Both the position numbers and the translations under genes were made by a program. A DNA stretch of 64,000 nucleotides, from the NCBI RefSeq assembly GCF_018127925.1, contig NZ_CP072348.1, positions 1,714,501-1,778,500 on the forward strand, read 5' to 3'. Of the stretch, positions 37,905 to 46,277 are shown piece by piece (the stretch's first letter is position 1; every line of letters starts with the position of its first letter). Origin of the DNA: Prevotella melaninogenica (GTDB lineage Bacteria; Bacteroidota; Bacteroidia; Bacteroidales; Bacteroidaceae). The notes under the pieces were generated by a model. That model was not told the DNA's origin, searched no databases, and was given only the letters and a program-made list of their open reading frames with translations.

Positions 37905-38017
37905 GGGCTTATTAGGCTAATAGGGCTAATAAGCCTAATTATTTCTATTAGCCTAATAAGCCTAATAAGGCTAATTGGTCCAATTAGGCTAATAAGCCCA
38001 ATAGGGCAAATAGCCTA
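37905..38017. repeat. TTAGGCTAAT-type array, largest site
   Basis: About a dozen degenerate units (GGGCTAATAAGCC, TTATTAGGCTAAT and complements) lie side by side, so the whole stretch can fold on itself. It joins directly onto R1 copy E, just as in copy B. Confidence 0.7.
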
Positions 38018-38042
38018 TTATTTTTGTCGTATTTTTTCATAT

Positions 38043-38225
38043 CTTGATTTTTAATAGCTGCTCTTTTGGCTTCGAAAAGACGCCCAATTGGCTTGCAAAA
38101 GATGCCCTTTTGAGGTCTTACTAACGCCCTTTTGAAGCCCAATTAAGCACCTCTCACTTCCTGATTTTATAAGTGTCTGATTACTTGTTAGTTATAAATA
38201 GGGTGCAAAGAGTCGTTTTTATTCC
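38043..38225 (+). repeat. Dispersed intergenic repeat R1, copy E (core only)
   Basis: Core CTTTTGGCTTCGAAAAGACG to AATTAAGCACC plus a short right arm, most like copy D. The left arm is replaced by the TAGGCTAAT array. Confidence 0.75.
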
Positions 38226-38266
38226 TGCATTTTGTGAAAAATAACCTTGTTATTGTAAATATATTT

Positions 38267-39442
38267 TTCTGTGTTTTGATAAAAGTACTAAGGTATGTTA
38301 ATCTCAATATAGCTCCATTGTAAAAATCTGAAAATCAATTATATTTGTCACAAATATGAGAGCTATGTTATTGAAAGACTTCTTCCAGATGTTCCCCGAT
38401 GAGGATAGCTGCGAGAACTACCTTAGAGCTGTTCGAGAGGAGATAGGTGTTGTGTGTCCTAAGTGTGGAGCTACAAAGTATAAATGGCTGCCTGGAAGGA
38501 AATCCTTTCAATGTGAAAACTGTGGCAACAGAATCTCGTTGACAAAGGGTACCGTTATGGAACATAGCAAACTACCGCTGTATGATTGGTTCTTTACTGC
38601 GCACATGATGACGTCCATCAAGCAGGTATTGTCGGCTAAGGAGATCCAGCATCAGCTTGAACTCGAATATTACTCTCCCGCATGGTTGATGATGATGAAA
38701 TTGCGAGATATTATGGGGCAGAGGGACAGCATCTATACACTCTCTGACCAGATAGAGCTCGACTTGTCATATTTCTCAACTTCCTTCATTTCAGAGGAGG
38801 GCGGAGAAAAGGTCCTTAAGAGTAAGAAAACTCCTGTGTTGGTAATTGCACAGAGTAAAGATGCAGGTTCAATCCTAAACGAATACCTATCAGACAATAC
38901 TGACACAGAACGATTTAACAAAGCCTCTAAACTTATGAAGCAAGCTAACAGAAGCAAAGTGAAGAAAGCTGTCCGTTATATCAAAATGTATGCATTGCCT
39001 GATAGTAAATACAAGACACTGGCGCCTTATGCTCAGAAGTCTGTGAATCAGGATTCAAAGATACATTCTGACGGAGGACATAATCTCATGGGGTTGAAGA
39101 AGACTCTGACAGGTCTTGTTCAGCATATTGAGACTGAGAGCACCCCTCACGAGGTTGTTACCAAAGTCTTGCCATGGGTTCACATCGTTACAGGAGAATG
39201 CCGTAGTAGTATTGATGCGATTCACAAAGAAATCGATGAGCGTTTTCTCCAATTATACTTGAATGAGTATTGTTGGAAATTTAATCGTCGTTGGTTTAGG
39301 GATAGTAAAAAGCCAGAATATGACTTGTTCAGACATCTGATGAAGATAGCAGTACAATATAAATCCAGCATAAAATGGCATGACTATGAGGCATACTTTG
39401 AAAGTGTTTAAGGTTTGTTAGTACTTTTATCAAAACACAGAA
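38267..39442 (+). mobile_element. IS1595-family insertion sequence, complete
   Basis: 1176 bp with 25 bp perfect terminal inverted repeats that begin TTCTGTGTTTTGATAAAAGT. It is flanked by the 8 bp duplication ATATATTT (38259-38266 and 39443-39450), the length expected for this family. Confidence 0.93.
38356..39411 (+). CDS. IS1595-family transposase
   Basis: 351 aa. An N-terminal zinc ribbon (CPKCGATKYKWLPGRKSFQC, then CENCG) precedes the ISXO2-like DDE domain: IELDLSYFSTSF holds the first acid, HSDGGHNLMG the second block, and the end reads LNEYCWKFNRRW. Intact. Confidence 0.92.
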   Translation: MRAMLLKDFFQMFPDEDSCENYLRAVREEIGVVCPKCGATKYKWLPGRKSFQCENCGNRISLTKGTVMEHSKLPLYDWFFTAHMMTSIKQVLSAKEIQHQLELEYYSPAWLMMMKLRDIMGQRDSIYTLSDQIELDLSYFSTSFISEEGGEKVLKSKKTPVLVIAQSKDAGSILNEYLSDNTDTERFNKASKLMKQANRSKVKKAVRYIKMYALPDSKYKTLAPYAQKSVNQDSKIHSDGGHNLMGLKKTLTGLVQHIETESTPHEVVTKVLPWVHIVTGECRSSIDAIHKEIDERFLQLYLNEYCWKFNRRWFRDSKKPEYDLFRHLMKIAVQYKSSIKWHDYEAYFESV

Positions 39443-39520
39443 ATATATTTCTTAGCTGTATGTGGCGTGTGCTAAAGTAGGTTTGCTTGTCTTCGCTTTG
39501 TTTTGGTAGTATAAAACAAA

Positions 39521-39553
39521 GCAGCCGCATTACCAGTGGGGCAATGCGGCTGC
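39521..39553 (-). terminator. Terminator of the TonB receptor gene
   Basis: GCAGCCGCATT and AATGCGGCTGC surround a loop. On the minus strand it is followed by TTTGTTTT. It lies 35 bp past the stop. Confidence 0.85.
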
Positions 39554-39588
39554 GACCTAAGTTTCAATAAAAAAATTCAGAGAGTATC

Positions 39589-42054
39589 TTATAGTTTAAC
39601 GCTGAGACCTACATACCATGTTGCGCCGTATACAGGAGCATACATGAAGGCTGCGTCGTCTGTGTGTTTCTCGTCTTGAATGTAGCTGAAGATGTTCTTA
39701 GCACCTGCATAAACAGTACATGTACCGAAACGTTTTGCAGCACGGCAGTTGAAGATCATGAAGGTGTTTGTCTTCTTAATCTTTGATGTTGCACCATTGT
39801 CCTCAGAGTTATAGTCGATGTACATTTTTCCCTGCAATGAGCTTGTGAGAGAGAAACTCCATGTGCCAGGGGTATAATCGAGGTCGATATCGCCAGTCAT
39901 TGCTGGGAAACGAGAGATGTTACGACTGTCCTTAGCATACTGTAGACGCTGTGGGAACTCTTTTACAGTCTCATCGTTAGGGTCTGACCAGTCTGCACGC
40001 TCGTGTTTAAACTTACCTTGATTGAAAGTCCAGTTAATACCAGCATTGAAGTTGCGGAAGAGGTTTGCCTTTGCACCTAATTCTACACCCTGTACGTAGG
40101 CATCGTCAACATTCTCCCACTGGTAAGAGTAACCGAACTTCTTAACCTCATCGTCTGCAGGAGAGAACTGAATCTTATCCTTCAAGTTGGTGCGGAAGAT
40201 GTTGATGCTGAACTGATACTTCTTAGCATAATAGTCTGCTGAGAGGTTGTAGCTAATAGCACGCTCACCCTTAAGGTTAGATGATTTCCATACACGTGGC
40301 GAACCACTACAGAGGTGGAGGTCCTCAGAGAATCCGTAAGGAGCACGGAAACCTGTACCTACATTAGCACGAAGAACGAGTGAAGGAGTCAGTTCATATT
40401 TGATAGCAATACGAGGATTGACGGTTGTCTTACTAAACTTAGTAGTTGGGAAGGCGCTATCAGAAACCTTTACGCTGGTAGCATACTCCTCACCAGAGCT
40501 ATGAGAGTCGACGCGGATACCTGGTACAACGGTCAACTTTGGTGTCACGTTCCACTCATCCTGTACGAAGAAGCCGACCTCGTTAGCATGCTTCTTACCA
40601 ATAGAAGTGTAAGGAACGCCATAGTAAGGACTTGTCTTCTCGTCTTCAGCAGAGATGACGTAGAGTCCAGTCTCACGCAAACGAGTGAAATAACCCTGTA
40701 CACCACCAAGCAATGTATGGCTGCCAAGGATAGAAGTAAAGGTGATAGATGGTGTCACCGTATTCTCCTTAGCAATGTATGGACGCATCATAGAAACGTC
40801 AGGTTCCGCACCATCTTGGTCTGGATGTGCTGGATCCTTGTGAGAATCCATGTAGTCATGGAGGAAGGTATCGTTTGTTGCCTGACGCTTATGATATACA
40901 TAAGCTGTTGTGAGGTTCAATTCTGAGTGCTTACCGATAGGCAAGGTGTAAGCAAGGTCAGCTGAAAGACGGTTGGTACGGATGTCTTCTGTACCGTCAG
41001 TGTATGGGTTCATATATTGATCATTCGTCATGACACCACCGAAACGGTGCTCATCAATCGCCTTACCACGCAGTACGAGCTTATCGTTCTTAGCAAAAGG
41101 CTGATAGAAGTAAAGGCTGAAACCAAGGTTATTCATCGTCTCATTTACGCGATCAGAGATACCATCCTTGTTCTTTACTTCCTTACGTGTAAGACCATTC
41201 TGTGTGCGGTCGATAGCATCCATCTGTGTACGCTGTGCGAATACACTCAGACCGATGTTGTTATAACGCATAGATCCAGAACCCTTATAGCTCTTGAAGC
41301 CAAAGTTTCCGAACTGAATATCACCATTAACAGATGGCTCAAAGGTTGGTTCCTTTGAGATAATGTTGATAGCACCAGCAACGGCACTACTTCCATAGAG
41401 GGCAGAACCGGCACCCTTAACTACCTCAAGACGGTCGATGTCATTGGTTCCAATCTGCTGCAAACCGTAAACACCGGCAAGACCAGAGTAGATTGGCTCA
41501 CCATCAATGAGTACCTGTGTGTGCTCAGCACCCAATCCTTGCATACGAACCTCAGAGAAATTACAGAACTGGCACTGCTGTTCTACGCGGATGCCTGGTA
41601 CACCTTCAAGTGCTTCGTATAAGTTCTGGGCATTCTTCTTAGTGATAGCCTGTGATGTCAGAACCTCGGTACGGATAGGAACATCCTTTACAAAGTGGCT
41701 GGTACGAGTACCAGTTACAACGACCTGGCTTAACTCTAATGGGTCTTTTTCCAGTTCAAAGTAGACTTCAGAACCTTTATTGTTAACCATATCTACCTCT
41801 TTTTCCTGCTGCTGATAACCAGCGAGTGTAGCTATGATAACTTGCCTTCCTACAGGAAGATTACTTAATTTAAAGTGACCCGAAGCATCGCATTGAGTTT
41901 TAAGGTTCGTACCTTTTACTTGGATTACGGCATGAGAAAGGTGTTTTCCACCTTCTTTTGCCTTCACATCACCGAAGAGCATTGCGTCGGTGTTTTGTGC
42001 CATGGATACAAGAGAGCATAACATGGCGGTCAAGATTAGTAAATATTTCTTCAT
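39589..42054 (-). CDS. TonB-dependent outer membrane receptor
   Basis: Takes up a bound ligand across the outer membrane with TonB/ExbB/ExbD energy. 821 aa: signal peptide (1-19, ending SMAQ), carboxypeptidase-regulatory-like domain (20-110), TonB box-like VVVTGTRTSHFVKDVPI, plug domain with GAGSALYGSSAVAGAINIIS, and a 22-strand barrel ending GATWYVGLSVKL (terminal aromatic/basic pattern). The plug carries VEQQCQFCNFSEVRMQG: a CxxC in this place is seen in a subset of receptors and may bind metal or form a disulfide. The substrate cannot be named. There is no cobalamin riboswitch upstream; the leader is too short. Confidence 0.9.
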   Translation of the reverse strand: MKKYLLILTAMLCSLVSMAQNTDAMLFGDVKAKEGGKHLSHAVIQVKGTNLKTQCDASGHFKLSNLPVGRQVIIATLAGYQQQEKEVDMVNNKGSEVYFELEKDPLELSQVVVTGTRTSHFVKDVPIRTEVLTSQAITKKNAQNLYEALEGVPGIRVEQQCQFCNFSEVRMQGLGAEHTQVLIDGEPIYSGLAGVYGLQQIGTNDIDRLEVVKGAGSALYGSSAVAGAINIISKEPTFEPSVNGDIQFGNFGFKSYKGSGSMRYNNIGLSVFAQRTQMDAIDRTQNGLTRKEVKNKDGISDRVNETMNNLGFSLYFYQPFAKNDKLVLRGKAIDEHRFGGVMTNDQYMNPYTDGTEDIRTNRLSADLAYTLPIGKHSELNLTTAYVYHKRQATNDTFLHDYMDSHKDPAHPDQDGAEPDVSMMRPYIAKENTVTPSITFTSILGSHTLLGGVQGYFTRLRETGLYVISAEDEKTSPYYGVPYTSIGKKHANEVGFFVQDEWNVTPKLTVVPGIRVDSHSSGEEYATSVKVSDSAFPTTKFSKTTVNPRIAIKYELTPSLVLRANVGTGFRAPYGFSEDLHLCSGSPRVWKSSNLKGERAISYNLSADYYAKKYQFSINIFRTNLKDKIQFSPADDEVKKFGYSYQWENVDDAYVQGVELGAKANLFRNFNAGINWTFNQGKFKHERADWSDPNDETVKEFPQRLQYAKDSRNISRFPAMTGDIDLDYTPGTWSFSLTSSLQGKMYIDYNSEDNGATSKIKKTNTFMIFNCRAAKRFGTCTVYAGAKNIFSYIQDEKHTDDAAFMYAPVYGATWYVGLSVKL

Positions 42055-42076
42055 TATGTTATTATATGGTTTGTAA

Positions 42077-42094
42077 ATAACTTTGCAAAGTTAT
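42077..42094. promoter_or_regulatory. Palindromic promoter of the TonB receptor gene
   Basis: ATAACTTTGCAAAGTTAT is a perfect 18 bp palindrome. Each strand contains a -7 box TAACTTTG, so it could fire both ways or be an operator over the promoter. It lies 23 bp before the receptor ATG. Confidence 0.55.
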
Positions 42095-42141
42095 GTTTTT
42101 TTTATAAACGTGTCAATACCGAATAGTAGGTATTGTGAAGG

Positions 42142-42720
42142 TTCTTCCGTTAAATACGTAGATTGTTTATAGAATGAGATTCATCCACATACATGGTATG
42201 ATTAGCTCCAATAAGATGGTTTTATAAAGGCTCAACACCCAATAACCATCCCTCAACACCCAACAACCATCACCCAACACCGGTATAATTAGCTCCAATA
42301 AGATGGTTTTATAAAGGGGGATAAACTACATGATAAATGTCATTAGGTACGAAGTCTATCTGTCTTCACAAACAACTTATTTCCTTATTACTTGAAGTTT
42401 GTAAACTATTTTCGTGCAGTTCAAAACCAATATATACTCTTTGGGCTTCTAAAAGACGCCCTTTTGGCTTGCAAAAGGTGCCCTTTAAGGCCCTTATTAA
42501 CGCCCTTTTGAAGTCCAATTAAGCACCTTTTCTTATACCGTTTTATAACTAATTGATTTACTGTTGGTTGTGAACCTACTTCTTATATGTGTTTTTGCCA
42601 TTATTTACAGATGTTTTAATTGAAATTATGTAATGATTTTTCAATTCCTTGTCTACATGTTTTCGAAGTCTTAAAATGAAAAGGTTTTCATTGAAAGTGG
42701 GTGATAATAGGGTAGATAGA
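42142..42720 (+). repeat. Dispersed intergenic repeat R1, copy F
   Basis: Starts TTCTTCCGTTAAATACG and keeps all blocks and the core (42430-42530). A local duplication is special to this copy: GATTAGCTCCAATAAGATGG occurs at 42200 and again at 42288, flanking tandem CAACACCCAAYAACCATC units. It fills the divergent gap between the TonB receptor and the thiD-araC gene. Confidence 0.8.
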
Positions 42721-42874
42721 TTCCTTTGATGTAGGTGAGTCTATAAGCTTTTTGATTGCTGTGAGGCTAATAAGGTTAATCAGACAGATAAGCCTAATAA
42801 AAGTCAGAAATGTAGTTTTTCTTGTCAATTTAGGAATAACTCTTGCAGGTTTCAATATTTTCAATTTACTTTGT

Positions 42875-43894
42875 ATGCAAAACAATAAACCTAAACTGTT
42901 GAAGACAATTCTCACAATAACAGGTTCAGATAGCACTGGTGGCTCTGGTGTGCAGGCTGATATCAGAACGATAGCAACCTTAGGCGGGTATGCTGTGTCG
43001 GCTGTAACGTCTGTTACGGTGCAGAATACCTTGGGTATTCAGGCTTTCTATGACCTTCCTGCGGAGATTGTTAGAGGACAGATTGAGGCGATTATCAATG
43101 ATATGCAGCCTGACACGGTAAAGGTGGGAATGATTAGAACCATAGAGACCTTGGCTGTTGTGGTGGATGCACTGTTGAAGTATCGTCCTCACCATATTAT
43201 ATATGACCCAATTGTGACGGCAAGTAATGGTGACAGATTGATGACAGATGACGTGATAACACAGATACGTTGTCGTTTGTTGCCACTTTGTTCGCTTGTC
43301 ATTCTGCGAGAAGGAGAGGCTGAAAGAATCTTTGATTGTTCTTCGTTGAAAGGAGAAGGGAGTCGAACTGTACGCTCATTTGTACTGGACGACCCTTTAC
43401 AGCATGGTCTTGCCAATAGCTTTTCATCAGCACTTGCGGTCTATCTTAGTCAAGACGAGCCGATGGATGAAGCGTTACAACATGCTCGGGAGTATGTCAG
43501 AACACTTGTAGCAAGGAAGAGTGATATCAGTGGACGGAGTAGTCAGCTGTATAATGAATTCTTAGAAGCTGTTCAGTTGCATTATCATACGAATCGTGAT
43601 GTTGCCTTTTATGCTGACTGTCTGAATGTTTCTCCACGTTATCTGTCGCAGGTGGCGCATAGAATATCTGGTAAATCTCCCAAATGTATCATTGATCATA
43701 CATTGGCAGAGGCACTTGCCTGTCAGCTTCGAACGACACAAAAGACCATTCAAGAGATTGCATATGAGCATGGTTTTGCCTCACAAGCTCAGTTCTCTAA
43801 GTTCTTTAAGAAGCAGATGGGACAGACTCCGAGTGAGTGGAGACGTCCTAAGAAAGACCTCCCCCTAACCCCTCCAAAGGAGGGGAGTGTCTAA
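42875..43894 (+). CDS. ThiD-like domain fused to AraC-type regulator
   Basis: 339 aa. Residues ~10-225 follow the HMP/pyridoxine kinase fold: TITGSDSTGGSGVQADIRTI, VKVGMIRT, YDPIVTASNGDRLM. The parts needed for catalysis are missing. The TPN..EA block reads LVILREGEAER, about 40 residues are absent after it, and the HGTGC anion hole with its catalytic residue is HGLANSFSSALAVYL. Residues ~230-325 are an AraC helix-turn-helix pair (VAFYADCLNVSPRYLSQVAH; TIQEIAYEHGFASQAQFSKF). This suggests a ligand-sensing regulator, not a kinase. The start is set at MQNNKPKLLK, beside a promoter-like TACTTTG. pdxST follows 174 bp downstream. The last residues (DLPLTPPKEGSV) come from a GC-rich repeat. Confidence 0.88.
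   Translation: MQNNKPKLLKTILTITGSDSTGGSGVQADIRTIATLGGYAVSAVTSVTVQNTLGIQAFYDLPAEIVRGQIEAIINDMQPDTVKVGMIRTIETLAVVVDALLKYRPHHIIYDPIVTASNGDRLMTDDVITQIRCRLLPLCSLVILREGEAERIFDCSSLKGEGSRTVRSFVLDDPLQHGLANSFSSALAVYLSQDEPMDEALQHAREYVRTLVARKSDISGRSSQLYNEFLEAVQLHYHTNRDVAFYADCLNVSPRYLSQVAHRISGKSPKCIIDHTLAEALACQLRTTQKTIQEIAYEHGFASQAQFSKFFKKQMGQTPSEWRRPKKDLPLTPPKEGSV
43857..43892. repeat. GC-rich CCCCTCC/GGAGGGG repeat at the 3' end of the thiD-araC gene
   Basis: CTCCCCCTAACCCCTCCAAA followed by GGAGGGGAG. It is the same hairpin family as 51440-51537 and 53775-53812. It supplies the last codons and the stop, and may end transcription. Confidence 0.7.
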
Positions 43895-44015
43895 CGGGAT
43901 AAAGTAGGGGGCAACATGTAGGCTTTTAAAGCTCATAAATCCGTGTGTTGTTCTTACGATTTTCTCATCTTTTTAAAAGGAATTTCTAATATTAACTAAC
44001 ACATATAACATCTTC

Positions 44016-44043
44016 ATGTACACTCATTCGTGAGTGAAACATG
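44016..44043. promoter_or_regulatory. Inverted repeat upstream of pdxS
   Basis: CACTCA-TTCG-TGAGTG is perfect, and the flanking CATGT/ACATG lengthen it to ~28 bp. It ends 25 bp before the pdxS ATG. It could be an operator for the neighbouring AraC-type regulator or a hairpin in the mRNA leader; no -7 box is obvious here. Confidence 0.55.
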
Positions 44044-44068
44044 GTAGAAATCTAAAAATTAAAGTAAT

Positions 44069-44941
44069 ATGGCAAATAGACAAGAACTAAACCGCAACCT
44101 CGCTCAGATGTTAAAGGGCGGTGTAATCATGGACGTAACAACACCAGAGCAGGCGCGTATAGCTGAGGCTGCAGGTGCTTGTGCAGTAATGGCATTGGAA
44201 CGTATCCCAGCTGATATTCGTGCTGCTGGTGGCGTTTCACGTATGAGTGACCCAAAGATGATTAAAGGCATTCAGGAGGCTGTGACGATTCCTGTGATGG
44301 CAAAGTGCCGTATTGGGCATATCGCTGAGGCGCAGATTCTGCAGGCAATTGAGATTGATTACATTGATGAAAGCGAAGTTCTATCTCCTGCTGATAATAT
44401 CTATCATATTGACAAGACACAGTTTGAGGTGCCATTCGTTTGTGGTGCACGTAATTTGAGCGAAGCATTGCGCCGTATTGCAGAGGGTGCAACAATGATT
44501 CGTACAAAGGGTGAGCCTGGTACAGGTGATGTTGTACAGGCTGTTAGCCATATGCGTTTGATGCAGAGTCAGATTCGTGAGCTCGTTAGTAAGCGTGAGG
44601 ACGAACTCTTTGAGGCGGCTAAGCAGTTGCAGGCTCCATACGACCTCGTGAAGTATGTACATGAGAATGGTAAGCTTCCTGTAGTGAATTTCGCTGCGGG
44701 TGGTGTGGCAACTCCTGCTGATGCTGCATTGATGATGCAGTTAGGTGCTGAGGGTGTGTTTGTTGGTTCTGGTATCTTCAAGAGTGGTGACCCAGCTAAG
44801 CGTGCTGCAGCTATCGTTAAGGCGGTTACAAACTATAATAACCCTAAGGAGTTGGCAGCATTGTCAGAAGACTTGGGTGAGGCTATGGTTGGTATCAACG
44901 AGCATGAAATTGAAGTGCTCATGGCTGAGCGTGGACAATGA
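44069..44941 (+). CDS. pdxS: Pyridoxal 5'-phosphate synthase, lyase subunit
   Basis: Forms PLP from ribose 5-phosphate, glyceraldehyde 3-phosphate and ammonia, the ammonia coming from PdxT. 290 aa TIM barrel, among the most conserved families known: [40 protein letters not shown], the Schiff-base Lys in [26 protein letters not shown], and [20 protein letters not shown]. All key residues are present. It overlaps pdxT by 4 nt (ATGA), so translation is coupled. Confidence 0.98.
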   Translation: MANRQELNRNLAQMLKGGVIMDVTTPEQARIAEAAGACAVMALERIPADIRAAGGVSRMSDPKMIKGIQEAVTIPVMAKCRIGHIAEAQILQAIEIDYIDESEVLSPADNIYHIDKTQFEVPFVCGARNLSEALRRIAEGATMIRTKGEPGTGDVVQAVSHMRLMQSQIRELVSKREDELFEAAKQLQAPYDLVKYVHENGKLPVVNFAAGGVATPADAALMMQLGAEGVFVGSGIFKSGDPAKRAAAIVKAVTNYNNPKELAALSEDLGEAMVGINEHEIEVLMAERGQ

Positions 44942-45525
44942 GAATTGCCGTTCTTGCCCTGCAGGGAGCGTTCTTAGAGCATGAAATGATGCTCCGTAAG
45001 CTGGGAGTTGATTGCTTTGAGGTGCGCCGATTGGAAGATTGGCAACAGGAGAAAGATGGTTTGATAATCCCTGGTGGTGAGAGTACCACTCAAGGAAAGC
45101 TCCTTCGTGACCTCGGTTTGCTTGATCCTATCCGTGAAGCTATCGAAGCAGGATTGCCAGTCTTTGGTACTTGTGCGGGTTTGATACTCCTTGCTCGTGA
45201 GGTCGAGGGGAATAGTCCGTCAGCACCGGTTCCTCCTCGATTGGGCACAATGCGTATGACTGCTGCTCGTAACGCCTATGGTCGTCAGTTGGGTAGTTTC
45301 CATACGGAGGCTCCTTTTAAGGGGATTGAAGTCGATATCCCAATGACTTTTATCCGGGCACCTTACATAAAGGAAGCGGCTGGAGAGGTAGAAATACTTT
45401 CAGAAGTTGATGGTCATATCGTTGCTGCTCGCCAAGGAAACCAGCTTGTTACTGCTTTTCATCCTGAATTGGATAGTGATATGCGTGTGCATGAATACTT
45501 CTTGGAAATGGTGAAGGGCAGATGA
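44938..45525 (+). CDS. pdxT: Pyridoxal 5'-phosphate synthase, glutaminase subunit
   Basis: Releases ammonia from glutamine and feeds it to PdxS in the 12+12 complex. 195 aa class I amidotransferase: [15 protein letters not shown] binds substrate, [12 protein letters not shown] has the catalytic Cys, and [10 protein letters not shown] has the His-x-Glu. A strong terminator follows. Confidence 0.97.
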   Translation: MRIAVLALQGAFLEHEMMLRKLGVDCFEVRRLEDWQQEKDGLIIPGGESTTQGKLLRDLGLLDPIREAIEAGLPVFGTCAGLILLAREVEGNSPSAPVPPRLGTMRMTAARNAYGRQLGSFHTEAPFKGIEVDIPMTFIRAPYIKEAAGEVEILSEVDGHIVAARQGNQLVTAFHPELDSDMRVHEYFLEMVKGR

Positions 45526-45558
45526 TATCTTAAAGGAAAGTATAACTAAATAATGAAT

Positions 45559-45602
45559 ATAGGCTGTTACAGATGCTCATTGGCATCTGTAGCAGCCTAT
45601 AT
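45559..45602 (+). terminator. Terminator of the pdxST operon
   Basis: ATAGGCTGTTACAGATGC pairs with GCATCTGTAGCAGCCTAT, one bulge, loop TCATTG, followed by ATATGTTTTTG. Confidence 0.85.
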
Positions 45603-45685
45603 ATGTTTTTGTTATATTCTAAAGAATTAATATCGTAGCTCTTAACTAACAATAAGTTGCTCTCCGCTTAGCTACATCTTGCAAT

Positions 45686-45765
45686 GCGTTAAGTGCTCCG
45701 CACCATTGGTGCTTACCCTCCGCACAATAGGTGCTAAGCACCAGCACGAGATGTGTTGGATGTTA
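45686..45765. repeat. CTCCGCAC/CACCATTGGTG palindromic repeat, site 3
   Basis: GTGCTCCGCACCATTGGTGC, then CTCCGCACAATAGGTGC and GCACCAGCACGAGATGTGTT. The same units as 1172-1252 and 22553-22622. Confidence 0.6.
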
Positions 45766-45932
45766 AAAGTGTTATTGGAGATGGTTGAATAGGGTTTTAC
45801 TGGTCGTTTTTATAATAATAAGACATGGTTAAGTAGCTTGTTGGGAGTATGCTTATGGGTCAGTCCTAAAACCCAGTTGCAAGTCTACCCTCTTAAGCAC
45901 ATAATTTCATAAGTATTTATTACCTTTGCATC

Positions 45933-46277
45933 ATGAAGAGTCACCAATTATTACGTTGCATCTTTCCAGATGTACTTGCCGACTACTTTGATGTGGTCGA
46001 TATTCAAGAGAGTGTTTCTCAGTTTGATTTTTGGCTTGACGAGCGTAATTTTATGGAAAAGTCAGACCATAAGTTAGGCACCGTAAGCAGTTATGGTTTT
46101 ACCAGCGAGCGTGTTATTCAGGACTTCCCCCTTCGTGGCAAAGCAGTTTACCTCCATGTTCGCCGTCGCAAATGGCGTGACAGTTCCAACGGAGAGATAT
46201 TTACTTATTCATATGATGATTTGACGGCTGAGGGCAGTAAACTATCCCCCGAGTTCGTTTCTTTTTTAAAAGAATAG
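45933..46277 (+). CDS. ISAon1-type transposase, N-terminal ORF
   Basis: 114 aa (MKSHQLLRCIFPDVLADYFD) with a basic VYLHVRRRKWRD segment, the DNA-binding part of this two-ORF transposase. It ends 6 bp after a TTTTTTAAAAGAA stretch shared with copy 2. The second ORF continues in the +1 frame, so a fused protein would need a frameshift or transcript slippage here. Confidence 0.85.
   Translation: MKSHQLLRCIFPDVLADYFDVVDIQESVSQFDFWLDERNFMEKSDHKLGTVSSYGFTSERVIQDFPLRGKAVYLHVRRRKWRDSSNGEIFTYSYDDLTAEGSKLSPEFVSFLKE

Noticed and set aside
37905-38017. A CRISPR array
   Set aside because: The repeats are short, degenerate and alternate in orientation, without equal spacers, and no cas genes are present. 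No CRISPR was found in the window.
42055-42141. A cobalamin riboswitch ahead of the TonB receptor
   Set aside because: The leader is under 30 nt and has no B12-box-like sequence.
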